Position numbers and translations under genes: made by a program. Positions 7,241-14,864 of a stretch of DNA of 38,911 bases are shown piece by piece (position 1 is the stretch's first letter; every line of letters starts with the position of its first letter). Source of the DNA: CAYUCY01 sp964443525 (lineage in GTDB: Bacteria; Pseudomonadota; Alphaproteobacteria; Caedimonadales; Caedimonadaceae). The notes beneath the pieces are model-generated. The model was not told the origin of the DNA, ran no database searches, and saw only the letters and a program-made list of their open reading frames with translations. The DNA lies in assembly GCA_964443525.1 (NCBI GenBank), contig CAYUCY010000007.1, positions 1 through 38,911 on the forward strand. Direction: 5' to 3'.

Positions 7241-8545
7241 ATGAACGAACGCACTTTTGAACCCGCTTGGGAATATTTCATCCGTGATCTTCTAAGTTGG
7301 TTCAGAATCAATTTTTTAAGTATGGATGCCTTAATCCAAGGTTCTGTCATTCTCGGTCTTTATATTTCAGGTAAATTTCTAACACGCCTTCTTGTGAGGA
7401 AGATCCAGCATCCTGAAGCGGAAAACGGATCTCACTGGATTCCCACTATCTTGGCTCAAAACTTCAAAGAAACTCTCTTCTTTTCTTTCTTTTTGATTGT
7501 TTTGTGGGGATTCTCTTACGGAACCCAAAAGATGGGATATCCTCATACCCTTTTTGAAATTTTTGCAAAACTCACAACGGCTTGGGTTCTGATTCGCGTG
7601 TCGTCCTACTTTTTGGAGAATTCCGCCTTTACGCGTTTTGTGGCAGGGCTCGTTTGGACGGTCACGGCCCTTGCGATCGTCGATCTTTTACGTCCCACGA
7701 TTAAATTTCTAAAGGAGCTCCTTTTTAAAATCGGCGAAATTGAATTTACAGCGTTTGCGATTGTTAAAGGGATTTTCGTCTTTACCTTTTTATTTTGGAC
7801 TTTGCGCATTTTATTCTCTTTCTTTGAGGCTAAGCTTAAAGGGGCAAAAACTCTCACTCCGTCTCAGCAGGTCCTCTTCGTTAAACTCATCAAAATTCTT
7901 CTGGTCACCCTCGCTGTTTTTATCGGACTTAACTATACGGGGATTGATTTGATGGCTTTTGCTGTCTTTTCGGGAGGCATCGGGCTCGGAGTCGGGTTTG
8001 GGTTGCAGAAAGTCTTCTCAAATCTCATCAGCGGAATTATCCTGCTTCTTGATAAATCTATTAAGCCCGGGGACGTGATTGCAATCGGCAATTCTTACGG
8101 ATGGGTGAATAATCTTGATGCTCGCTATGTCTCTGTCTTAACGCGAGACGGTAAAGAGTACCTGATTCCGAACGAGAATCTGATCACTCAAAACGTGGAG
8201 AACTGGTCTCACAGCTCAAACAAGGTCCGACTCCATATCTCTCTCGGAATTTCTTACGATTCGGATCTGCACAAAGCCATGCAACTTATGATAGAGGCGG
8301 CTGCAGAGACGCCTCGCGTGCTCCAATATCCAAAGCCTATATGCAATCTGATCAGCTTTGATGAAAACAGCATTCATCTGGAATTAAGGGTGTGGATTGA
8401 AGACCCCGTAAATGGTATGGCCAATATCAAGAGTGCCGTCCAAATTCTTATCTGGGCCAAATTTAAGGAAGAGGGGATCCATTTCCCCTACCCCCAAAGA
8501 GACATTCATATCAAGTCCATGCCTAAAGAAACATTTTCCGTGTAA
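7241..8545 (+). CDS. MscS-family mechanosensitive channel
   Basis: A 434-residue small-conductance mechanosensitive channel homologue that opens under membrane tension to release solutes in osmotic downshock. Several N-terminal membrane segments precede the pore helix, which is rich in Gly and Ala (residues about 233-255, FSGGIGLGVGFGLQKVFSN). The beta domain follows: LLLDKSIKPGDVI, then VSVLTRDGKEYLIPNE and a C-terminal alpha/beta domain ending FPYPQRDIHI. The size, with extra N-terminal helices, fits the larger YbdG/YnaI-like members rather than the three-helix MscS. The ribosome site AGGGAAAGG precedes the ATG. It appears to be transcribed alone. Confidence 0.88.
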   Translation: MNERTFEPAWEYFIRDLLSWFRINFLSMDALIQGSVILGLYISGKFLTRLLVRKIQHPEAENGSHWIPTILAQNFKETLFFSFFLIVLWGFSYGTQKMGYPHTLFEIFAKLTTAWVLIRVSSYFLENSAFTRFVAGLVWTVTALAIVDLLRPTIKFLKELLFKIGEIEFTAFAIVKGIFVFTFLFWTLRILFSFFEAKLKGAKTLTPSQQVLFVKLIKILLVTLAVFIGLNYTGIDLMAFAVFSGGIGLGVGFGLQKVFSNLISGIILLLDKSIKPGDVIAIGNSYGWVNNLDARYVSVLTRDGKEYLIPNENLITQNVENWSHSSNKVRLHISLGISYDSDLHKAMQLMIEAAAETPRVLQYPKPICNLISFDENSIHLELRVWIEDPVNGMANIKSAVQILIWAKFKEEGIHFPYPQRDIHIKSMPKETFSV

Positions 8546-8558
8546 GAAAATCCCGTAT

Positions 8559-8633
8559 ATGATGGAATTTTTCAAACGAGACCTTTTACAAGGATTATCC
8601 GAAGAAATCAGATCTTTAATCAAAACTTTTTAA
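8559..8633 (+). CDS. possible 24-residue small protein
   Basis: ATG at 8559 opens 24 codons (MMEFFKRDLLQGLSEEIRSL...) ending in TAA, just after mscS. The sequence could form an amphipathic helix. The ribosome site is weak and there is no known family. It may be non-functional. Confidence 0.15.
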   Translation: MMEFFKRDLLQGLSEEIRSLIKTF

Positions 8634-8637
8634 CATA

Positions 8638-8661
8638 ATCTTAACACCTTTCCGTTAAGAT
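8638..8661. repeat. 8-base inverted repeat, possible operator or hairpin
   Basis: ATCTTAAC (8638-8645) and GTTAAGAT (8654-8661) are perfect inverted arms around the 8-base ACCTTTCC. No T-run follows, so it looks more like a protein-binding site than an intrinsic terminator. It lies between mscS and the hydrolase gene, about 120 bases before the latter's start. Confidence 0.35.
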
Positions 8662-8689
8662 AAACTTAGAAAAGAGGAATGAGATCTCG

Positions 8690-8764
8690 ATGAAAAGACC
8701 GCTCTTACTTATAGTCTCTCCCCTCGACGATGGTCTTTCAGGACTTCTCAGAAACGTAACATAA
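8690..8764 (+). CDS. possible 24-residue leader peptide
   Basis: ATG at 8690, preceded by GAGGAATGAG, opens 24 codons (MKRPLLLIVSPLDDGLSG...) ending in TAA at 8762-8764, 18 bases before the alpha/beta hydrolase start. It could be an upstream leader of that gene. No family is recognised and it may be chance. Confidence 0.18.
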   Translation: MKRPLLLIVSPLDDGLSGLLRNVT

Positions 8765-8782
8765 CCGTGTGAGGAGAGTAAG

Positions 8783-9727
8783 ATGCACAAGATTCTTCCC
8801 CAAATTCAGAAATTTTTGGATGACTATAACGAGCTTATGAAGACTATGCCCAAGGAAATTTCGGTTGAGGAAGGACGTTGGGCTTACGAGGTCTTTGCCA
8901 TGACTCATGCGGGTGTTCCTTTAAAAATGAGACGAGTTGAAGACAGGACGGCTCCGAGCTCGGATGGCACTTTTCAAATCCCTTTACGCCTCTATTATCC
9001 GGAGATCGACCGAACATTGCCGTGTCTTGTCTATTATCATGGCGGTGGGTGGCAGAGAGGGAGTATCAACTCCCATGATTCCATCTGCAGAAATATCTCT
9101 CTTAAGGCCGGGTGCGTCGTAGTTTCCGTCGAATGGCGCTTGGCGCCCGAACACAAGTTCCCGACCGGGCCTAATGATTGCCATGATGCCTGGCTTTGGA
9201 TTCAGAAGAATGCAGCGGGGCTCGGCATCGACCCCAAGCGAATCGCCATGGGTGGAGACAGTGCCGGCGGTAACATGACGGCCTCAACCATTCGGAGACT
9301 TTTAGATGAGAAGGGTTCTTTGCCTTGTTTTCAGCTCTTGTTTTATCCCGCCCTCGATTTGACCGCTTCTACCAAATCCTATCAGATTTTTGAAACGGGA
9401 TTTTTTCTGGAAACCCAGCGAGTGATTTATTACGTGGATCACTACATCAATTCGCCCGAGGATCTGAAGAACCCTCTCGTCAATCCGAAAGTTCAAAAGG
9501 ATCTTAAAGGGATCCCCCCAACTCATATCGTCAATGCGGCTTTGGATCCTCTTCTTTATGAAGGCGTTGATTATGCAAAACGTCTTCGGGAGGCAGGCAT
9601 TGATGCAACTCACAGCACGGTCGACGGCGTGATCCATGCGTTTTTGCATATGACCCGCACGGCTCCTTCCATCAACAAGGTTTTTGACGAGGTCGCCGAA
9701 GTCCTTAAGGCACGAGCCTTTAAATAG
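8783..9727 (+). CDS. alpha/beta hydrolase fold-3 (hormone-sensitive-lipase-like) esterase
   Basis: A 314-residue cytoplasmic esterase or carboxylesterase of the HSL family. The oxyanion motif HGGGW starts at residue 86. The nucleophile Ser160 lies in GGDSAGGNM. The acid is probably D255 in ALDPLLYEG and the base H285 in VIHAFLH. The N-terminal 70 residues form the usual cap. There is no signal peptide. The ribosome site GAGGAG is seven bases before the ATG. It stands alone between two hairpins (8638-8661 and 9737-9771). The natural substrate is unknown; short-chain acyl esters are typical for the family. Confidence 0.85.
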   Translation: MHKILPQIQKFLDDYNELMKTMPKEISVEEGRWAYEVFAMTHAGVPLKMRRVEDRTAPSSDGTFQIPLRLYYPEIDRTLPCLVYYHGGGWQRGSINSHDSICRNISLKAGCVVVSVEWRLAPEHKFPTGPNDCHDAWLWIQKNAAGLGIDPKRIAMGGDSAGGNMTASTIRRLLDEKGSLPCFQLLFYPALDLTASTKSYQIFETGFFLETQRVIYYVDHYINSPEDLKNPLVNPKVQKDLKGIPPTHIVNAALDPLLYEGVDYAKRLREAGIDATHSTVDGVIHAFLHMTRTAPSINKVFDEVAEVLKARAFK

Positions 9728-9736
9728 AAACAAACA

Positions 9737-9771
9737 AGGACTTTATATCCTGTTTTTTGAGGATATGTCCT
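9737..9771 (+). terminator. long hairpin after the hydrolase gene
   Basis: AGGAC plus ATATCCT (left arm, interrupted by TTT, 9737-9751) pairs with AGGATATGTCCT (9760-9771) around an 8-base T-rich loop. This makes a 12-pair stem with a three-base bulge, nine bases after the hydrolase stop. What follows is T-rich (ATATTATTGTTC) but not a clean T-run, so it is a plausible but imperfect transcript end. Confidence 0.45.
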
Positions 9772-9783
9772 ATATTATTGTTC

Positions 9784-9812
9784 TTATCTTCGCGCGACCC
9801 TTTCGATATACT
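9784..9812 (+). promoter_or_regulatory. promoter for rsmD
   Basis: TTATCT (9784-9789, 4 of 6 matches to the -35 consensus) and TATACT (9807-9812, 5 of 6 matches to the -10) are 17 bases apart, 24 bases before the rsmD ATG. Confidence 0.42.
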
Positions 9813-9835
9813 GAAGGTAGAAAGAGAGTCAAATA

Positions 9836-10396
9836 ATGCGCATTATTTCAGGTCAGTTCCGAGGTAAGAAGTTGATCTCCCCCCTTAAGAAAGAAACCCG
9901 GCCAACCAGTGATCGTACGCGTGAGTCCGTTTTTAACTGGCTCTCGTCTTATCTCGAGCGAGAGGAGATGACTTTTGAAGATCTCACCGTTCTCGATATC
10001 TTTGCAGGCACGGGCGCTTTGGGTCTTGAAGCCTTGTCTCGAGGAGCGGCACGAGGAGTCTTTTTGGATGCAAGTCGAGCCGCCTGTCAAGTGATCCAGG
10101 AAAATGTGGATGCCATGAAGTTGAGGGATCGAGCAAAGGTCTATTGTGCCGATATTCGAGAGATCGATCGGTGCAAGGAACCCTTTTCTCTCGTTTTTCT
10201 CGACCCTCCTTACGGAAGAGGTCTTATCGAAAAGGGGCTTCGATCTCTTTTCGAAAAAGGCTGGATTGCGGATCAGGCTCTTGTCGTTCTCGAGATGGGA
10301 AGTGATGAGCGATTCCACCTCCCCGATAAGTTAAGTCTTTTGGAGGAAAGAATTTACGGAATTGCGAAAATCATCTTTGCGAAAGCGCTGCTTTAG
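9836..10396 (+). CDS. rsmD: 16S rRNA (guanine(966)-N(2))-methyltransferase
   Basis: RsmD methylates G966 of 16S rRNA in the assembled 30S subunit using S-adenosylmethionine. The 186-residue length is normal. It opens with the family signature RIISGQFRGKKL and RPTSDRTRESVFNWL. The SAM-binding loop is LDIFAGTGALGLEALSRGA (residues about 48-66) and the catalytic motif is DPPYG, with its Asp at about residue 123. An AGAGAG ribosome site precedes the ATG. It converges on lipB with only five bases between the two stops. Confidence 0.95.
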   Translation: MRIISGQFRGKKLISPLKKETRPTSDRTRESVFNWLSSYLEREEMTFEDLTVLDIFAGTGALGLEALSRGAARGVFLDASRAACQVIQENVDAMKLRDRAKVYCADIREIDRCKEPFSLVFLDPPYGRGLIEKGLRSLFEKGWIADQALVVLEMGSDERFHLPDKLSLLEERIYGIAKIIFAKALL

Positions 10397-10401
10397 AAGC
10401 T

Positions 10402-11043
10402 TTAGAAAAAATCAAAGAAAGTTTTTTGAAGCGCCCGATCGACTTCTTCCAAAGAAGCGCGGACCCCCAACGCATGAAGGGATGTCACACCGTATTCTTT
10501 AAGGCCGCAAGGCACGATGCCTTTAAAATGATCCAGATCAGGATGAACATTGAGCGCAATTCCGTGAAGAGTGATCCATTTTTGAACGCGAACCCCGATG
10601 GCTGCAATTTTCTCTTCACCCCGCGCTGTGACAACCCAAAGACCGATACGTCCCGGTCGAGGCGTTGCTTCAACTCCGAAAGTCTTGAACGTTTCTGTCA
10701 GCCATTTTTCAAGGGTTGAAACATAAAGCCTTAAATCCTTAACCCTGTTCTGAAGATTGAGCATTAGGTAAATAACTCTCTGGCCGGGGCCGTGGTAGGT
10801 CATTTGCCCTCCTCGACCCGTCTGAAAGAGGGGAAGCTCGGAGCTTAACAGATCGCATACTTTAGAACTTGTCCCGGCCGTATAAAGAGGTGGGTGTTCG
10901 AGGGACCACACAAGCTCTCCCGACTGCTCCCTCAGGATCTGTGCCGTACGATCCTCCATTTCCCGAAGGGCATCGGGATAGAGAACAGGGGCGCGGGAAA
11001 CGAGCCATTCTAAGGGATAAAAAGGGGCTTCACGTTGACGCAT
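10402..11043 (-). CDS. lipB: octanoyl-[acyl-carrier-protein]:protein N-octanoyltransferase
   Basis: LipB moves octanoyl groups from acyl carrier protein to lipoyl domains, the first step of lipoate assembly on 2-oxoacid dehydrogenases. With the ATG at 11043 the product has 213 residues. EHPPLYTAGT is followed by the core signature RGGQMTYHGPGQ (77-88). The catalytic pair is K145 (EEKIAAIGVRV) and C179 (IVPCGLKEYGVTSL). A TTG nine codons upstream (11070) is also possible; neither start has a strong ribosome site. It is the only gene on this strand between rsmD and the tRNA. Confidence 0.94.
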   Translation of the reverse strand: MRQREAPFYPLEWLVSRAPVLYPDALREMEDRTAQILREQSGELVWSLEHPPLYTAGTSSKVCDLLSSELPLFQTGRGGQMTYHGPGQRVIYLMLNLQNRVKDLRLYVSTLEKWLTETFKTFGVEATPRPGRIGLWVVTARGEEKIAAIGVRVQKWITLHGIALNVHPDLDHFKGIVPCGLKEYGVTSLHALGVRASLEEVDRALQKTFFDFF

Positions 11044-11112
11044 TGCTTGAGAACCAACTGCTTTTCTCAAATATTCTTAGCAAAAAAGGCGGGCTTTGCC
11101 AAAAAAATCCTC

Positions 11113-11141
11113 TTGCAATTTCCCCCATACTCGCCTAAGAC
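11113..11141 (+). promoter_or_regulatory. promoter for tRNA-Leu
   Basis: TTGCAA (11113-11118) and TAAGAC (11136-11141) are exactly 17 bases apart. The first base of the tRNA is 20 bases after the -10, leaving a short 5' leader. Confidence 0.5.
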
Positions 11142-11160
11142 AACTACATACTAGACATAT

Positions 11161-11247
11161 GCGGTCGTGGCGGAACTGGTAGACGCGCAGCGTTGAGGTC
11201 GCTGTGGGAGAGATCCCGTGGAAGTTCGAGTCTTCTCGACCGCACCA
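11161..11247 (+). tRNA. tRNA-Leu (anticodon GAG)
   Basis: The acceptor arms GCGGTCG (11161-11167) and CGACCGC (11237-11243) pair fully, followed by the discriminator A and an encoded CCA (11245-11247). The D-arm region has GGTAGACGCGC. The anticodon stem CAGCG/CGCTG encloses the loop TTGAGGT with anticodon GAG at 11195-11197, reading CUC and CUU. A long variable arm (TGGGAGAGATCCCG) marks it as class II, and the T-arm GTTCGAGTC is present. All parts of a leucine tRNA are visible. Confidence 0.97.
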
Positions 11248-11251
11248 TTCT

Positions 11252-11586
11252 TCATTCTTTTACAAGTCGAATCTCGATTCTTTCCTTCGAACTGCCCAAG
11301 CTGGCTCATTTTAGCAGAACGTCACCTACTTCGGCCATCGATTTTACATGGGTTCCACCACAGGGGACTTTTGCAAAGCCTTCGATCTCCCAATAGCGGC
11401 GTTGGGTCTTTTCATCCAAATATCCCGTTCGGATAGAAAGATCCTTATGAATGATCTCCCTATAATCCTTAAGAACTTCGTCAAAAAAAGAAGATATATT
11501 CTGGCTATAGATAAAATCGATCCTCGCCTTTATTTCCGAGATGTGGGCACCTATTTTTTCAAGCTTGTGTTTTTGAGTGAGGATTT
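11252..11586 (-). pseudogene. remnant of an alanyl-tRNA editing protein (AlaX family)
   Basis: The reading frame downstream of the SDR stop resembles the C-terminal half of AlaX, the free-standing domain that hydrolyses mischarged Ser- or Gly-tRNA(Ala). It shows LEKIGAHISEIKARIDF, then AKVPCGGTHVKSMAEVG with the zinc-binding Cys and His. An in-frame TGA (11306-11308) follows VLLK, but the frame continues in register with KERIEIRLVKE, the expected AlaX C-terminus, to a second TGA at 11252-11254. The N-terminal half with the HxxxH zinc motif is missing; the remnant abuts the SDR stop codon. Truncation plus a nonsense codon makes it a pseudogene. TGA is a normal stop elsewhere here, so recoding is unlikely. 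Confidence 0.8.
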
Positions 11587-12333
11587 CTAGGCAAGCCAAC
11601 CGCCGTCGGATGCGATGCACTGACCCGTCATAAAGGTGGCTCCGGTGCACAACCAAACGACGACTTGAGCAATTTCCTCAGGCTGACTGCCTCTGCCCAT
11701 CGGGATGACATCCAACAATTTTTCCTTAAAATAAGAGGGATGCTCTTCAGACATTCGGAGGGCCATCTCTGTCATGACTAAACCGGGGCAAAGGGCATTG
11801 ATGCGAATCTTGTCTTTTGCATATTCTCTAGCAGCCGTGCGCGTCATCATAACAACACCCGACTTGGTGGCATTATAAACGCCGATTTCGTCAACGGCCT
11901 TTAATGCCGAAACAGAAGCGTTATTTACGATAACGCCGCCTCTCTGCTTTATCATGAGAGGTATCTGGCTTTTCATGCTGAGCCAAACCCCTTTTAAATT
12001 GATATTGATGAGTCTTTCCCATGTTTCTTCGTCCACGTCAGCTATTTTTGAAGGTTTCTGCTCAATCCCCGCATTATTAAAGGTGTAATCCAGTCGGCCG
12101 TATGTTTGGAGTGTTTTGGAGAGCAAACTTTGATGATCGGAATGTCTGGTCACATCACACTTGAAGTAAGATGCAGCTCCTCCGCTTTTAAGAATGAAGT
12201 CCCGCGTTTCTTCACCTTTTTCCGAAATATCGGCTATAACGACAGCAATGTCGTTTTTAGAAAATTCGATTGCGGTTGCTCTTCCGATCCCTGAGGCAGC
12301 TCCCGTAATTAAAGCTACTTTCTGAGAAATCAT
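11587..12333 (-). CDS. short-chain dehydrogenase/reductase
   Basis: A 248-residue classical SDR oxidoreductase. The cofactor loop TGAASGIG is at residues 10-17, and an Asp at the end of beta-2 (IADIS, D35) favours NAD(H) over NADP(H). NNAG is at 86-89. The catalytic set is S140 (NNASV), Y153 and K157 (YNATK), and the C-terminus is TGQCIASDGGWLA. The overall pattern is that of glucose-1-dehydrogenase- or FabG-like enzymes, but the substrate cannot be assigned. AAGGA precedes the ATG. It is transcribed away from maeB, and the AlaX remnant lies directly behind it. Confidence 0.88.
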   Translation of the reverse strand: MISQKVALITGAASGIGRATAIEFSKNDIAVVIADISEKGEETRDFILKSGGAASYFKCDVTRHSDHQSLLSKTLQTYGRLDYTFNNAGIEQKPSKIADVDEETWERLININLKGVWLSMKSQIPLMIKQRGGVIVNNASVSALKAVDEIGVYNATKSGVVMMTRTAAREYAKDKIRINALCPGLVMTEMALRMSEEHPSYFKEKLLDVIPMGRGSQPEEIAQVVVWLCTGATFMTGQCIASDGGWLA

Positions 12334-12378
12334 ATTGCCATCCTTTCATGATCAAAGTTTTTCGGTTAATCATCTATG

Positions 12379-12398
12379 AGATGAGAGCTTGCTCATCT
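12379..12398. repeat. 7-base inverted repeat between the SDR gene and maeB
   Basis: AGATGAG (12379-12385) and CTCATCT (12392-12398) flank AGCTTG in the 213-base divergent intergenic region. It is a possible operator for the SDR gene or a hairpin in its leader. It sits 46 bases upstream of the SDR start. Confidence 0.3.
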
Positions 12399-12507
12399 TA
12401 TTTCAGAAAATTATTTTTAGATCAACGCCTTTATCTTTTCTTAACTCTCTTGTCTTTAAGGTAGGTCAATAACTGTTGCCTTGATACTCGCTGAGGTGTA
12501 TCTCCTG

Positions 12508-12516
12508 TGCTAGAAT
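12508..12516 (+). promoter_or_regulatory. extended -10 promoter for maeB
   Basis: TGC followed by TAGAAT (12511-12516) is an extended -10 element, 30 bases before the maeB ATG. No convincing -35 lies 17 bases upstream. An AAGGATAGG ribosome site follows. Confidence 0.42.
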
Positions 12517-12546
12517 AAGGCCGAACAAATTATTAAGGATAGGTGA

Positions 12547-14862
12547 ATGAGCAAGGAAATTTATGAATCAGCTCTCGATTATCATCGTAACCCCAAGCCC
12601 GGGAAATTGACCATTCATGCAACAAAACCTCTTGCAAACCAAAGGGATCTCTCCCTCGCTTATTCACCCGGCGTCGCAGCCGCCTGTCAGGAAATTGTGA
12701 AAAACCCGGGAGAAGTGGCAAGCCTTACGTCTCGGGGGAATCTAGTTGCGGTCATTACGAACGGAACGGCGGTTTTGGGGCTCGGGAATATCGGTCCGCT
12801 GGCTGCAAAGCCCGTCATGGAAGGCAAGGCCGTTCTTTTTAAAAAATTTGCTGGCATCGATGTTTTCGATATTGAAATTAAGGAATCTGATCCGGATAAA
12901 TTCGTTGAGATCATCGCCAGTCTGGAGCCGACCTTCGGTGCGATCAATTTGGAAGATATTAAAGCGCCTGAATGTTTTTATATCGAGCAGGCCCTGAAAG
13001 AGCGTCTCAATATCCCGGTCTTTCATGATGATCAGCATGGCACGGCCATCATCGTCGGAGCAGCTGTTTTAAATGCCCTCGAGCTTGTCGGAAAGAAAAT
13101 CGGAGAAGTCAAATTGGTGACGTCTGGGGCGGGAGCGGCTGCCTTATCCTGTTTGAAGCTGTTGATGAACTTGGGTCTTAAGAAAGAGAATATCTTTGTG
13201 ACCGATCAAGAAGGCGTGATTTATAAGGGGCGCATCAAGAAGATGGATCCGCTTAAGGAAGAGTTTCAGCAGGATACAAAAGCCCGAACATTGGAAAATA
13301 TTATTGAAGACGCCGACATTTTCTTGGGGCTTTCGGCAGGAGGTGTTCTGAAGGCTGATTATTTGAAGAAAATGTCTAAGAAGCCCATTGTTCTTGCTCT
13401 TGCAAATCCAACGCCTGAAATTGATCCTGGTCTTGCGAAAAAGACGAGGCCTGATGCTATTATCGCAACGGGTCGGTCCGATTTCCCCAATCAGGTAAAT
13501 AACGTTCTTTGCTTCCCCTTTATTTTCCGGGGTGCTCTTGATGTGGGGGCAACTCGGATCAATGATGAAATGAAATTAGCCTGCGTGAGAGCTCTTGCGC
13601 ACCTTGCAAAAGCCGAAATATCGGACATTGTCGAGCGCGCTTATGAGGGAGAACATCCGGGATTCGGGCCCGAGTACCTGATTCCGAAGCCCTTTGATCC
13701 TCGTCTGATGATTGAAATCGCGCCGGCTGTTGCTCAAGCTGCTATTGAGACCGGTGTGGCGACACGTCCTCTTGAGAGCATGGAACTTTACAGACAACAG
13801 CTGACACAGTATGTATTCCGATCCGGTCTTGCGATGAAGCCTCTTTTTACTCGCGCAAAGAAAGATCCGCGACGGGTCGTTTATGCGGAAGGAGAAGAGG
13901 AAAGGGTTTTGAGAGCTGCCCAGGTTGTGGTAGACGAAGGACTTGCAAAACCAATCATTGTCGGTCGCAAGAGAGTTATTTCCATGCGGCTTGCAAAGCT
14001 GGGCCTTCGAATGGCCCAAGATCGAGATTTTGATCTGGTGGATCCGGAGAAAGACCCTCGCTACCACGATTATTGGACTCATTATCATTCCTTGATGGAG
14101 CGCAAGGGCGTATCCCCCGACTTTGCAAAGCTTGTTTTGAGGACAAATCCTACCGTAATAGCGGCCCTTATGGTTCTTCGGGGCGAGGCGGATGCTATGC
14201 TTTGCGGGACGCTCGGGCGTTATCAAAAGCATCTCGAGAACATCTGTAATATTATCGGTCTTCGAGAAGGTGTCAGTGTGGCGGCGGCTCTTTCTGTTCT
14301 TGTCTTAGAAAAAGGGATTTTTTTCATCACCGATCCTTATGTGAATGAAGCGCCGACGGCTGAAAATCTGGCGGAGATCGCTTTGATGGCCTCGGAACAA
14401 GTTAAGGAATTCGGCGTTGAGCCCAAGATTGCCTTTATCTCTCACTCAAGTTTCGGTTCTCACGGTGAAGAGTGTGCCCGAAAACTTCAAAAGGCTTTGG
14501 AACTTTTGCGAGAACGTGCGCCCGAGCTCGAGGCCGAAGGAGAAATGCATGCGGACGCGGCCCTTAACGAGGAAATCAGATCCAGAATTTTTCCGAATTC
14601 ACGATTGAAAGGGATGGCAAATCTATTGGTTATGCCGGGGATCGATGCAGCCAACATCTCCTTTAATATCCTGAAGATTTTAGGAGAAGGACAGCCTATC
14701 GGGCCCATATTGCTGGGGATGAAGAAGGCTGCTCATATTTTAACGCCGTCCGTTACCGTTCGGGGGATTCTAAATATGACGGCTGTTGCCGTCGTGGATG
14801 CGATCAAACGAGAGCAGTCCGCAGGAGAGCTTTTGATTCTCCACCGAAAAGAGGGAGCTTAA
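12547..14862 (+). CDS. maeB: NADP-type malic enzyme with C-terminal phosphotransacetylase-like domain
   Basis: This enzyme decarboxylates malate to pyruvate with reduction of NAD(P)+, linking the TCA cycle to pyruvate. The 771 residues are the usual length of the long (MaeB/TME) form. The N-terminal malic domain shows LSLAYSPGVAAACQEI and NGTAVLGLGNIGPLA, then the metal-binding INLEDIKAPECF and FHDDQHGTA. A Rossmann domain follows (VTSGAGAAALSCL). The part after about residue 430 is a phosphotransacetylase-like domain (YAEGEEERVLRAAQ, GTLGRYQKHL), thought to be regulatory, with acetyl-CoA as effector in related enzymes. mgtE starts two bases after its stop. Confidence 0.95.
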   Translation: MSKEIYESALDYHRNPKPGKLTIHATKPLANQRDLSLAYSPGVAAACQEIVKNPGEVASLTSRGNLVAVITNGTAVLGLGNIGPLAAKPVMEGKAVLFKKFAGIDVFDIEIKESDPDKFVEIIASLEPTFGAINLEDIKAPECFYIEQALKERLNIPVFHDDQHGTAIIVGAAVLNALELVGKKIGEVKLVTSGAGAAALSCLKLLMNLGLKKENIFVTDQEGVIYKGRIKKMDPLKEEFQQDTKARTLENIIEDADIFLGLSAGGVLKADYLKKMSKKPIVLALANPTPEIDPGLAKKTRPDAIIATGRSDFPNQVNNVLCFPFIFRGALDVGATRINDEMKLACVRALAHLAKAEISDIVERAYEGEHPGFGPEYLIPKPFDPRLMIEIAPAVAQAAIETGVATRPLESMELYRQQLTQYVFRSGLAMKPLFTRAKKDPRRVVYAEGEEERVLRAAQVVVDEGLAKPIIVGRKRVISMRLAKLGLRMAQDRDFDLVDPEKDPRYHDYWTHYHSLMERKGVSPDFAKLVLRTNPTVIAALMVLRGEADAMLCGTLGRYQKHLENICNIIGLREGVSVAAALSVLVLEKGIFFITDPYVNEAPTAENLAEIALMASEQVKEFGVEPKIAFISHSSFGSHGEECARKLQKALELLRERAPELEAEGEMHADAALNEEIRSRIFPNSRLKGMANLLVMPGIDAANISFNILKILGEGQPIGPILLGMKKAAHILTPSVTVRGILNMTAVAVVDAIKREQSAGELLILHRKEGA

Positions 14863-14864
14863 GA

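Noticed and set aside
11306..11308. TGA read as tryptophan (altered genetic code)
   Set aside because: TGA is used as the ordinary stop in other genes here, such as rnhB, mltA and the YdcF-like gene, so the TGA in the AlaX remnant is a nonsense mutation.
13837..14862. Malic enzyme-phosphotransacetylase fusion as a novelty
   Set aside because: This two-domain layout is the normal long form of MaeB in proteobacteria.
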